From Oscheius dolichura (Eukaryota; Nematoda; Chromadorea; Rhabditida; Rhabditidae), in the NCBI GenBank assembly GCA_932521035.1, contig OW051492.1, positions 7,502,001-7,566,000 of the forward strand: 64,000 nt of DNA, in the 5' to 3' direction. Positions 37,503 to 47,100 of the stretch are shown here, one piece after another. Position numbers and translations under genes: made by a program. Under the pieces are notes generated by a model. It did not search any database. It was not told the origin of the DNA and was given only the letters and a program-made list of their open reading frames with translations. Position 1 is the stretch's first letter, and each line of letters starts with the position of its first letter.

Positions 37503-37680
37503 GATGGCTGATTAAAGGTCTAATTAGGGGACGGGAAAAGACGAGAAAGTGGACACAAGAGGAGGAGGATCAGTACACGACAACGATACCCCGGCTCAGT
37601 CACTTGAGGGCGGCAAATAGTCTCGTTCGCCCGCGACAAGAACCTCTTTCGCCCTTTTCTCCCTTCCCAAAAAATACAAG
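37503..37680. promoter_or_regulatory. Putative bidirectional promoter between two innexin genes
   Basis: Only 178 bp separate the two divergent start codons. The spacer includes a homeodomain-type TAATTAG near 37522 and purine-rich runs; no TATA box is evident. Confidence 0.5.
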
Positions 37681-39342
37681 ATGAATTTCCTCGGGCCCGT
37701 AATGAATGCCATCAAGCCGAGGTCAGTCCCCCTCGAGAAGAGGTAGCCCCCGGCCGTTTCAGGGCGGACGACAGCGGCATGGACCGGACGAACTACTACT
37801 ATACGTCGATGATCATCATCGTCTGCTCGATCACCATCACCGCCCGCCAATATGTTGGCTCGCCCCTCCAGTGCTGGGTGCCGCAGCAGTTCTCCAAGGC
37901 CTGGGAGCAATATGCCGAAATGTAAACTGTCCCGTCCTCTTCTACCCGTCCTCCCCCTATTTCAGGTATTGTTTCACGTATAATACGTACTGGGTCAAAC
38001 CGGACGACCAGATACCGGCAGCCGTCGACGAGAGAGTCGCCCAACAGCTCATCTACTACCAATGGTAGGCAGCCATCCAAGAAAATAAGGAATTTGTAGG
38101 GTTCCGTTTATTATGGCACTGGAAGCGGCGTTTTTCTATTTTCCGGCAATGTTCTGGGGCCAGATGAGCACGAAAAGCGGATTGAACATTGTCAACATCG
38201 TCGAAACGGCGCAAAAGGCCGAGTCCGAGACGGTAGTCCCCTCAAAAAGCGGATATAGCCCTTTCTAGGTGGACGAACGGAAGAAAAAGATAGGAATTAT
38301 CGTCGGCCACATCGAGGACAGCATAAAGTTGCAAAATGTCCGCAGCGAAGGAAAGAGCTTCGTCATGAGAATGCTCAAATTCGGCCTTTTGGACGGTTCT
38401 TACATTGCCAAGTGAGGCAGACTTGGTGGAGTTTCTCTTGCGCATCCGCACCCATAAAATCTCGGCAGTTGAATCCGCGTTTACTCGGCGCACTACAAAG
38501 CGCGCTCGCCTTCATCCCCTTGGCGCTGCCGAGACTTTATGGGTGCGGGCGCGCGTGAGACACGTCACCTAGTCGGCGAGCCAGCCATTATCTAAAGGTT
38601 TCCCCATTTTCAGTGTCTATATTGTTACCAAATTTCTCTATGTTTTGAATCTGATCGGTCAATTTTGGATGATGAACAAGTTCCTGGGGCAGAATGATCC
38701 GTATTGGGGAGCCAGGATCCTGAACGATATCATGACCGGAACGGATTGGGAACTGTCTGGTATCGTCCGCCTCTCCCTATCTAATATTCCCATTAGGCAA
38801 TTTTCCCCGTGTGGCAATGTGTGACTTCCAAGTGAGAACATTGGGAAACATGCAGCGCTACTCCATCCAGTGTGTCCTTTCCCTCAATATGTTCAATGAG
38901 AAGATTTTCCTGTTTCTCTACTGGTGGTAAGCAATCGGTAAACAAAGAAAGAGGCCATTTCAGGTTCGTGATGGTAGGTATTTTCACGCTCTTAGATCTG
39001 ATCGACTTGGCCCGAGTCACGAGAGATCAAGACACGAAGAAATTAGAATATATTCGGAGATTTATCAAAACCGAAGAAGATCTCCTGATGTTGGACTTCT
39101 GCCGGCGACACATAACCAGCGATGTGATTGTTCTCCTGAAATTTATTGGCGCCCATGCCACCGAAGTGATGACGACAGAAATTATTGAGAAAATGTGGAA
39201 CGGATACAAGTGAGTCAAGATATCCCAGTCAGCAATTTGTCATTTTTCAAGGGAGAAAGGGTCGGCTTTACCGGAGATTGAAAGAGGCTCTTCGGGTGAA
39301 ACGACACCGCTGATTGCAGCCAAGGAAAAAATATTTGTTTGA
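37681..39342 (+). CDS. Innexin gap-junction protein (copy B)
   Basis: Starts [29 protein letters not shown], then [130 protein letters not shown] and [16 protein letters not shown]. All four membrane segments and both loop cysteine pairs are present. An intron of about 200 bp (38413-38612) interrupts the segment before the third membrane helix and carries a hairpin repeat; the other introns are about 36-45 bp. Closely related to copy A in sequence and intron positions, so an inverted duplication is likely. Forms electrical synapses or hemichannels. Confidence 0.93.
38447..38547. repeat. Hairpin repeat family, copy 3 (best preserved), inside an innexin intron
   Basis: Left arm 38447-38468 (CGCACCCATAAA ... 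CTCGGCAG) and right arm 38526-38547 are reverse complements at 21 of 22 positions, around a 57-base loop. Weaker complementarity continues outward for about 20 bases on both sides, including alternating GC (GCGCGCG). The host intron is about five times the usual size. Confidence 0.85.
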
Positions 39343-39491
39343 GCTATAAATTCTCTTATTTTGTGTTTATTTGTTCTTCTAAATATTGAAAATAATATGT
39401 ATAGGTCAAGGAAAAGAGAGAGGACTTCAATCCTCGAAGAAGCAGTGTTCACAACAAATTTTTCTGAACGAGGCCCTTTATCGAAGAGTGT

Positions 39492-40177
39492 TTAGATATC
39501 GGCTAAATATTTGACATCAGTGGCACAGCTGAGCATCCACCCAGTTTGGGAACATTTGCAGTATTCGTCCAAAGCATCAACTTTCTTCAATTGTCCAAGA
39601 TCGAAGAAGACTTCATCCTCGGTACCGGGGGCCAGAAGACATCCTAAAGCATTATCTTCGCTTCGTATGGGGCCAGTTACCTTTCGATTCGATGCTCAAA
39701 CTTCCTTGGTCATCTTTCACACAAGACAAACGATATCCGCGATCGGATTCCTGGTCCACATGATCCTGAGACTTTCCAAAGTCCACAAAGGTGCCATCAA
39801 TAATACAACCGAGAGGTCCGAACCTTATTCCGCTTGAACCGTCGGAAGAACATCCCATTCTGTACCCAAGCTTGTACTCATTCACGGAATCGTAGGATTC
39901 ACCGATGGCAACATATTTACCATTAGGAACACATCCTTCGCATAATTTTTTGACTTATACTAGTTCACTCACCAACATATTTGGAGCTAAATAATCTGCC
40001 AAATGTCCTACAATCTTTGACAAATATGGAGCCAGTGAACTGAACGTAGCTGAAAATTTTTTAGGGTAGTTGTAGAATAGATTACTTTTCGCCCGGCGTA
40101 CAATTTTTGTCGCTGGCTACAGGAAACTCCACAGCTTTGGCTCCAAGAGCAAGTAGGGCCACGGCAAAGATATACAT
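39492..40177 (-). CDS. Secreted protein with tandem cysteine modules, unknown function
   Basis: About 190 residues. Signal peptide MYIFAVALLALGAKAVEF. The mature part has three consecutive modules that begin with a glycine-cysteine pair: GCVPNGKYVAIGESYD ... YRMGCSSDGSSG; GCIIDGTFVDFGKSQD ... YRLSCVKDDQGS; GCLLAPGTEDEVFFDLGQ ... WMLSCATD. A partial module precedes them. Introns near 39640-39680, 39925-39960 and 40045-40085. A TATA element on the minus strand at 40207-40214 is 30 bp before the ATG, and no acceptor-like site is needed. I do not recognise a named family; it looks like a small extracellular or excretory-secretory protein. Confidence 0.75.
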
Positions 40178-40206
40178 CTTTATACGATGAAAAGCAATAC
40201 ACGTCC

Positions 40207-40214
40207 TTTTTATA
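40207..40214 (-). promoter_or_regulatory. TATA box of the secreted cysteine-module gene
   Basis: TATAAAAA on the minus strand, 30 bp upstream of the start codon at 40177, implying a very short leader. Confidence 0.5.
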
Positions 40215-40517
40215 GAGGAAGATGTTCTCATACTATATCGGTTGGAAAAACGGTGGGATTGCCCTACGCATGTCTGACAACCAGAACTGTGATCGTATCG
40301 ACCCAAACAAAAACGGAGAAAATATAGAGACAGAATGAAGGTGCCGTAGAATTTTTATTACATAAAAAGAGCATCATATGCATCAACAGAAAAAAAATTT
40401 ACAGTTAAAACAAAGTGGCAATTAGGAACAATAAACGTAAATCTATGTACAAAGTTAATTGATTATAAAGGCTATGTAAATTCATCTATGTGGGCAAAAC
40501 AGGCCCGTTTCACATGC

Positions 40518-41204
40518 TCAGACCGGCGAAAGACCACGACGACGACGAAGCCAGCGCATCAAATATTCTGTTTTCAGCGTTAGATTCATTTTTGTTTGCA
40601 AAGGACAGTGCCTGAAAGACGGATCTTCATGAAGTTTAAAGACTTACGTAGCCGTATGATTATATTTTCCTCTAGCTCCACAAATATAACAAGGATCCAG
40701 TGAAGCTAAGACAGGACAATTGAGCTTTGTATGACCGCTATACGGATAGTTCAGATTACGGCAATACGCACAAATGTTCGACTAAATCCGTTATATGTTG
40801 CGATTGTAGGCTGTTTATAGAGTAACAGAATCTCGAGAAAAAAAACTAACTATTCTTATTACCGTTTCTGGTTTGGGTATTCTAACGAAATAAAAAATAA
40901 ATAAACATACCTCACTGCTTGAAGAGCTTTCACTGAATGTTCTCTGTTGGTTTCTACTGTTCAGCAATCTGGAATCTTGTGGCGGTTCAATTTTAATGTC
41001 CATCAGCGGACGAACATTATAATTTATCAGAACGGACTCTGAAATATTTGATAAAAGTTATCACAACTTCAGAAGGCGCTAACCATCTGTATTTTTATCA
41101 TCTTCTTCTATTTTTACAGGCAAAGTCCAGGAATTGTTTGTTTGGAAGAGTTCTGCAAAGCTCTCGGGCAGCGAGCCGCGTAGATTCCATAACATTTCTG
41201 GCAT
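40518..41204 (-). CDS. Nanos-family zinc-finger translational repressor with a shortened first knuckle
   Basis: About 150 residues. The C-terminal half has two CCHC knuckles: CAYCRNLNYPYSGHTKLNC (C-x2-C-x9-H-x4-C) then PVLASLDP and CYICGARGKYNHTATHC (C-x2-C-x7-H-x4-C), followed by PLQ and a basic tail RWLRRRRGLSPV. The second knuckle, CPVL and CPL match Nanos proteins, which work with Pumilio in germ cells to repress mRNAs. In typical Nanos the first knuckle is C-x2-C-x12-H-x10-C, so this one is about nine residues shorter. The N-terminal exon (MPEMLWNLRGSLPESF) may provide the CCR4-NOT interaction segment, which is inference. The intron joining the Ser-rich part to the knuckles is uncertain (about 130 bp). 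Confidence 0.78.
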
Positions 41205-41552
41205 CGCCTGACCCTAGAATTAGTAGTATTAAACCAACAGAATGAACAAACCAAAAGATTATCATCTAACATGCTGGCGTTTTACGCAGGTCTATGAACG
41301 AAGTGATCTCTGCTGGGCAAAACTAGAACTAGAGAGCTCTTCACTTTTCAAAAGGTAACGCCGAAATAAAGATTGGCGGCAAATTCGGCGGCTTCTTCAG
41401 TTTTGATGGAAAACATATTTCAGTTGTCTCTCTCTTGTTGCTATGTTATTATTTTCTCGTGTTCCTGTTTTGCTATAATAATTACTTGTAACTTCAGGTA
41501 ACGGTTGCTGTTGCCAATTCTGCAATAAGCTAAGCAATACTGCTGCAGCGAG

Positions 41553-42878
41553 ATGGACGACGAACATCATCACCAAACAGAAGAAAACCAACACCAAGTG
41601 GAAGAAGAACAACACCAAGAGGAAGAAAGCCATGAGCAAAATGGAAAAAGTCACCAGCAAGAGGAAGAAAGTCATCAACAAAAGGAAGAAAACCACCAAC
41701 AAGAGGGAGAAAATCAAACAACGTGAGCATTTATATTTTGGGTGTACTGTATTTTGTAGAATTGATGAGTTAGAGAATGAGTTGAAGCAACATCTGGATA
41801 AGGTTGCTGAATTGAAGCAGCTTCTGTACAAACGAAAAAAAGATGTTTTCGAAGATAAACCGAAAGTACGAATTGAAGCACTTGAGCCGGAATCCATAAA
41901 GGAGGACTTAACTCGCCCAATTGAAGAATGCTCTCCCACAACTGGCTCAGATTCACTAACTGACCGTCCCGTCGTAACTGACTTTAATACTACTGTAGAT
42001 ACATGTGTAATGGTTGACTACAATCAAAAGCTTTATGAAGGATGGTTAGGCGTGGAAGAGAGTAAGCGTACTTCGCATAGTCGAGTAGGTTCAATTTTCT
42101 TTTCGTAAATATGTTTGTTTTAGGGTAAATGGATGTTTTTGTGGGCCAGTTTGGATTGCAAACAACTAATTCTAAAAACTGATCCAAGCGCTGGAGATCT
42201 AGACATCTATAAAATAATCGACCTTGGGTGAGAAAAATCTTTTCCTAAATATTAATATTTATTAAGGAGAGTTGTTTGTATGCATCATTTACTGCCAAAA
42301 TCTTTTGGCTTGGACGAAGATCGCATGTCCCAAGTTGTACAGGTATCTCACACAGTTCTTCAATTTAATTTTGAATTAGATCAAGTATTACGATGATGCA
42401 TACTATGCAAGTTCAAGTGTCTCAAATACTTCTATTTACTCGGAAAATCCACCTAATTGGAGTGGCCACGATTTTCAGGATGTTACTTTCCGTATGCCGA
42501 AAAAGTGTAATTATTGCATGGTAAAGCTGAACAGTATTATCAATCCACCGGCTGCGTATGAATGTAGCAGTAAGTCACATTTTCTGATAAAATAAACGGG
42601 CAGTTTACAGAGTGCCATTTGAAAATCCATCAAGAACACGCTAATGAACCAGACCTGAGCAACTGTTCTGTCCCTTTAAAAGTCAAGGAAATTAAATTCA
42701 TGGCTCCAATTCAAACTAAATGGGGAAATTGGGTCAAAAAACTTGATGGAATCCTTCTGTTAAGCAAAGAACAGGCAACCTGTAATAATAAGTAAGTTTC
42801 TACAAATTTGTTGTCATTTTTGCACCTTCTAGGAGCTCTTGCCCTCTTCTTACTCATGACAGCACTTTGATGGATTAG
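41553..42878 (+). CDS. Kinase-less ROCK/citron-type protein: His/Gln/Glu-rich N terminus, coiled coil, PH-like and C1 domains
   Basis: About 350 residues. The first exon is a His/Gln/Glu repeat (HHHQTEENQHQVEEEQHQ). A leucine coiled coil follows (IDELENELKQHLDKVAELKQ). A PH-like fold starts at YEGWLGVEE and continues KWMFLWASLDCKQLILK, IYKIIDLG. A C1 zinc domain is inserted: HDFQDVTFRMPKKCNYC, NPPAAYECSKCHLKIHQEH, LSNC, with the expected H/C ligands. The PH remainder closes with KWGNWVKKLDGILLL. A split PH around C1 is the C-terminal module of Rho kinases (ROCK, C. elegans LET-502). No kinase domain lies upstream on this strand (the neighbour is the opposite-strand Nanos gene), so this is a stand-alone derivative or a distant fragment. 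The intron before GKWMF was chosen at 42085 to keep frame. Confidence 0.7.
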
Positions 42879-43007
42879 TTCGAAGTAACATCCGTCTCTT
42901 CCACTTTTATACATTTGTTCATGTTTTTATAGGTTGATTCTGTGAATAAACGCAATGCATTTTTTATCTTGTTAGTCCGAAATTTCGAGACGAGATGGAG
43001 GCTACCT

Positions 43008-44043
43008 CGGGCAATGAACTTCCTCTCCATCTACCTCATCGCCCATTGCCTCGATAATCCTCGTTATCATAACGGTTTCCTCCTCGTCCTACCGTATTCT
43101 TTCCTCTTTCCAGAGGCCCCCAAGTTCTCTGTCCTCCTCCTCCTTGAGAAGGTCGTCTCCCTGCCCCAACTAGATATTCACTACGGCCACGTCGCCCTCT
43201 GCTGGCTGCTCCGCGACGTTTCCAACATCAGTGTGGTCACCCTCATGACGTAGGTCTCTCCCTTCCCCCGGCTAGTCTCCCTTTCCAGATTGACTGCCCC
43301 CTCCTGATGGTCGTCTTCGGCTACAGCGGGGAGGAGACCGTCCTCGCGAACAGTGTCGCCTCCACAGCTGTCGATTTTTTCGCCGTCGCCGTCTGCTCTA
43401 CTTTCATGTTTACCAGTCTCACCAAAAGGTTCTATTCGTTTCTTTTTCCCTTCCAAAACCCATCCAGAGTCTCTCCTTTCGTCTTCTTCGGCGTCTCTCT
43501 GGTCATCGGCCTCCTCATGTACGTGGCCACCTACCCCTACAGCCGGGTCTCCTCTCATCTTGCCCCTTATAACGGTATTCATTCCTAATGTTTAATAAGG
43601 CCTCTATTCCAGCCACAAAAGGCGCTGGCTGCCGGAGAAATACCCGTGGTGTGCTACAGCTCTCGCTGGAAATGCGAATCTCTTTCTTGCCATGGCCGCC
43701 ATCCAGATGGGAGTTAGCCTCCCGATGGCCCAGATCTCCCTGGATACGGTTTATAGCAGTATTCTGGGAGATACTGTAGATCAGGTACTATCTCTTCTAC
43801 TCCCATTATCATTAAAATCCTTTAGAATCTTATGCAAGGAGCTTTTGTGGCCTTTGAGGATTTCATCTACGCTATTGGACCTGCCTACTACGCGTAAGTT
43901 TCCTTCTCTCCGCCAGAAAATCAAAATACAGCAAAGCTTTTACCACTTATGGCCAAGAAGTCATTTGGATCTTCAATTTTTTCGTTCTTCTGATCACCAT
44001 TCCGATCTTTTACAGATTTTACAGCAATTATAATAAAGACTAA
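43008..44043 (+). CDS. MFSD8/CLN7-like major facilitator, C-terminal half only
   Basis: About six membrane segments. The second half aligns with the end of MFSD8: KYPWCATALAG, MAAIQMGVSLPMAQISLDTV, YSSILGDTVDQNLMQGAFVA, IYAIGPAYYA and VIWIFNFFVLLITIPIFYRF. The first part (FGYSGEETVLANSVAS, FFGVSLVIGLLMYVATYP) corresponds to transmembrane helices 7-9. The N-terminal half of a normal 12-helix transporter is absent: the upstream gene ends at 42878. Two joins are awkward: near 43253-43310 the natural splice gives a frame off by one around a C-run, and near 43575-43600 a 25-bp intron or a frame break is required. Could be a decayed gene, an assembly artefact or a true short paralogue. GC-rich codon use. 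Confidence 0.5.
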
Positions 44044-44125
44044 TTTATTCACCCGAATCTTTATACAATATAATACAATATACTCGTATACACAATAAAT
44101 ATAAAACTACAATACACTCGTTTTA

Positions 44126-47100
44126 CTACGGCTCTGTAACAAATGCTCGTAATTTGGAAATGAAAAGTTCATGCAGCACGGGCAACTTGTGAATGGATAT
44201 CAATGTTTGTACCATATCTTCGGAACGCGCATAGCGCATTAATGTGGCAAAGCATGACGCCAAGAACCTACAAGTTTTTTTGAATTCAAAAAGTAAGGTA
44301 CAAAAGGCTCACCTGGGATGCATATTCATAGTTAGAGCAGCTGGGAAGAGATAGTGAAGAGAATCTCCGTTGATTAGCTGAGATGTGGGGCCATGTGGGG
44401 AACAGATCCAGTCCGCTAACGAGGGGCACAAATAACGATCCGACAACTGAAAAAAAGGTATAAATAGAATAACATAGAACAACAGGCGATATTTTACACA
44501 ATTCGCCTTACCTCAATCATAGCAAGACAAGTCCTAACGGACCTCACTTTTGTACACTCATCTCTACAGCCTGCAAGCCAGTGGAGGAATCGGGTAAAAT
44601 CATCAGATGAACAGTTTTCAGCTTGTGGAGAAAACTTGAAAACCCTCTGCCCTGACGTCTTTTCAACCATATTTGCTGAGAACATCCCCTAAAATTTACT
44701 ATACTATTTAATCAAAAATTTACACTAACCTGGAAATATTCACTATTTTTGCATGCATCCTCTAAGCTGATGTAGGCCAAGACATGTTCATCTTCTTCAA
44801 ATTTCAAGTATTCATCAATTTCCTTATCATCTGGCTTTTCGGTAGGAACTTTACATTCAATCATATGCGAAGGATGAAACGTTGCGTCGACATCGAACAT
44901 TTTTCTGATTTTATTCACAGATACAAGAGAAGAAAGAGCTCCAATAATCTGTGCACAAAGCGGAGGCTACAAATTTGGAATGCTCAAAAAGACAACAAAT
45001 CACTTACTCCATCTTCATACGCTAGAACGGGAGCAATTTCTTCAAAATCTTCTTTATTCAAATAAGTTTCAAGTGAGGCAAACAGTATATCGAGAGCATT
45101 TTTAACACGAATTGATAAACGGCGCTCCATTGTTCCACTATTCCTGTGTATTGGCAATTAAAATAATCTAAACAACTAACTTCAAAGCAACTTGAGCGAT
45201 TGCTGCTTTGGTTTTTGTTTCAAAATCTTGACTAATCAATCTTTGGGCAACGAAGGATCGGCCGAAATCACTGTCTACATGTTGAGCAAATTCTTTGAGG
45301 ATTTCTTTTCCAAATGTAGCGCATTTTTCACAACGGACACAACGTCTCGCATTTCTAAATACTAAAAAGTATAATAAGAAAGTAAACAAATTACCTGGCT
45401 ACCCTACAAGGAGTATTGCATAGTTTGTTCACGACACGGGCATGAAATTCCATATCTAGCAATTTATCTAATCCTATGCGGAAACCAGCAATTCTTCGAA
45501 GGGCGCGAGCCACTTTGTAATCCGGACGACATGAAAGGGACAGATAGTTCAAGATGGAGTCGACGAGATCAACTCGGATAAGATGAGGCAAATTGCAGTC
45601 CTCTTGAGTCTGCCAAGAGATTAGCCACAGTTCACTATCCACAATCTATGATCTCGATTGAAAAAGACTTAAAAAGACTTACAGTACGGTCCATTCGATC
45701 GGTAAGATCCCAACGATTAGTCACTTCAGAATTTGCTGAAGATTCCCGCCGTTCTTCTTGACGGCTGGAGGTGGCACTACTTTCTGGACTCCCGACCATG
45801 GCATAGACTGTTGATCCAGCTCCGCTTGAAGGAGGACTCAAATTGCCAGAGCTCGACATGGATCGAGGTGATGGCGAAGAATATCCCCAATTGGGGAAAA
45901 AGTCCTTATGAAGTTGTTCTGGCGGCTCTTCAGATCGTCTCTTTCTCATGTGTGTTTCGATTTCCATCAGCAACGGACTATCAGCTCGGAAGATCTCTTC
46001 ATCATTTCTAATTATTGGCTAAATTGTGTAATTATTATCGTGGAATGAAAAAATAGGTATACCTTACAGGGAGCTCCATTCTCTTGTATAAAACTATTGA
46101 CATCTTTTATTACCGTATCCACAAAGGGTCTATTGGAGGCGAGATGAGCAATACCCGCAATATCATGAATGAAATGCTTCAGAGACATGACCAAAGATAT
46201 TTTTTCGCGATTTGAACATTCGGAAACGAAGCGATTAATGAGGACATCTAATCCTCCAGATAGACGAAGAGAGGCTCTGCCCCATGCGTCTTGAGCAAAA
46301 GTTGAAAGAAATGAACAGAAATGAGCAGTATGATAATCAGGATCGTCAGCTATCTTCTGAATTGCTCCCTTTTCACCAAATCTAAAATATTATCTTTATT
46401 TTGTACAGTCCGGCTGCCATTTCGACAGTTTCTGTTTAGCAATCTTTGTGATAAGCTGCTGTCAAAATAAAACGCCCGCTCTCTACCATTACCCGAGGTA
46501 TTAAAAAAAAACTTACTTGTCGCGAATATCAGAGGATGCACCACAAAGAAGAACAACCAGCTGTTGAACTTTCTGGTCTCCACCAAAAAATAATTCCAAT
46601 AATTTCTGGGCACAATCACTGAAAATAAAACAAAATTTTCAATCTAGTAAAAATGAATTCAAAGGACTTCTCCACCTTCATATTTCAACGACCTTCAGCC
46701 GATCTTTTTTGCGAAAAATCGAGTAAAGGTCGCTCAATGAACCCATTACTTTTCAGAATTGCATCAAAAAACTATGATATTCCGGTTACATACCAGAGAT
46801 TGATTTGATAAATTATTTATAAAGGACACTTTTAGGAGAAAGTCATAATGCTTCTAGAAAGTGCAGTTTCCACATTCTGTCACACATGCGCCGTATATTT
46901 TCTTCCCTGTTTTTTTTGTCTGTCAGACGCTTTCCCATGTTTTGTTTGCTCCTGATTTGATCTACAAATCTATGGGTCTCTCTTCACGTTTTTACTAGCT
47001 CCTTTTCTCCTCTACACACAAGGTCACACCCCTCTCCGTCTCCCAGTCACCCCCAAATCTCTAGAATCCTCGCGTAAACATGTCCATTTCATAAGAGAGG

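Noticed and set aside
37596-37910. Minus-strand frame across the innexin spacer
   Set aside because: Antisense to innexin copy B exons; no family match.
36012-39342. First impression of bestrophin channels
   Set aside because: The YYQWVP motif, two cysteine-containing extracellular loops and N-terminal PR-DD pattern identify innexins.
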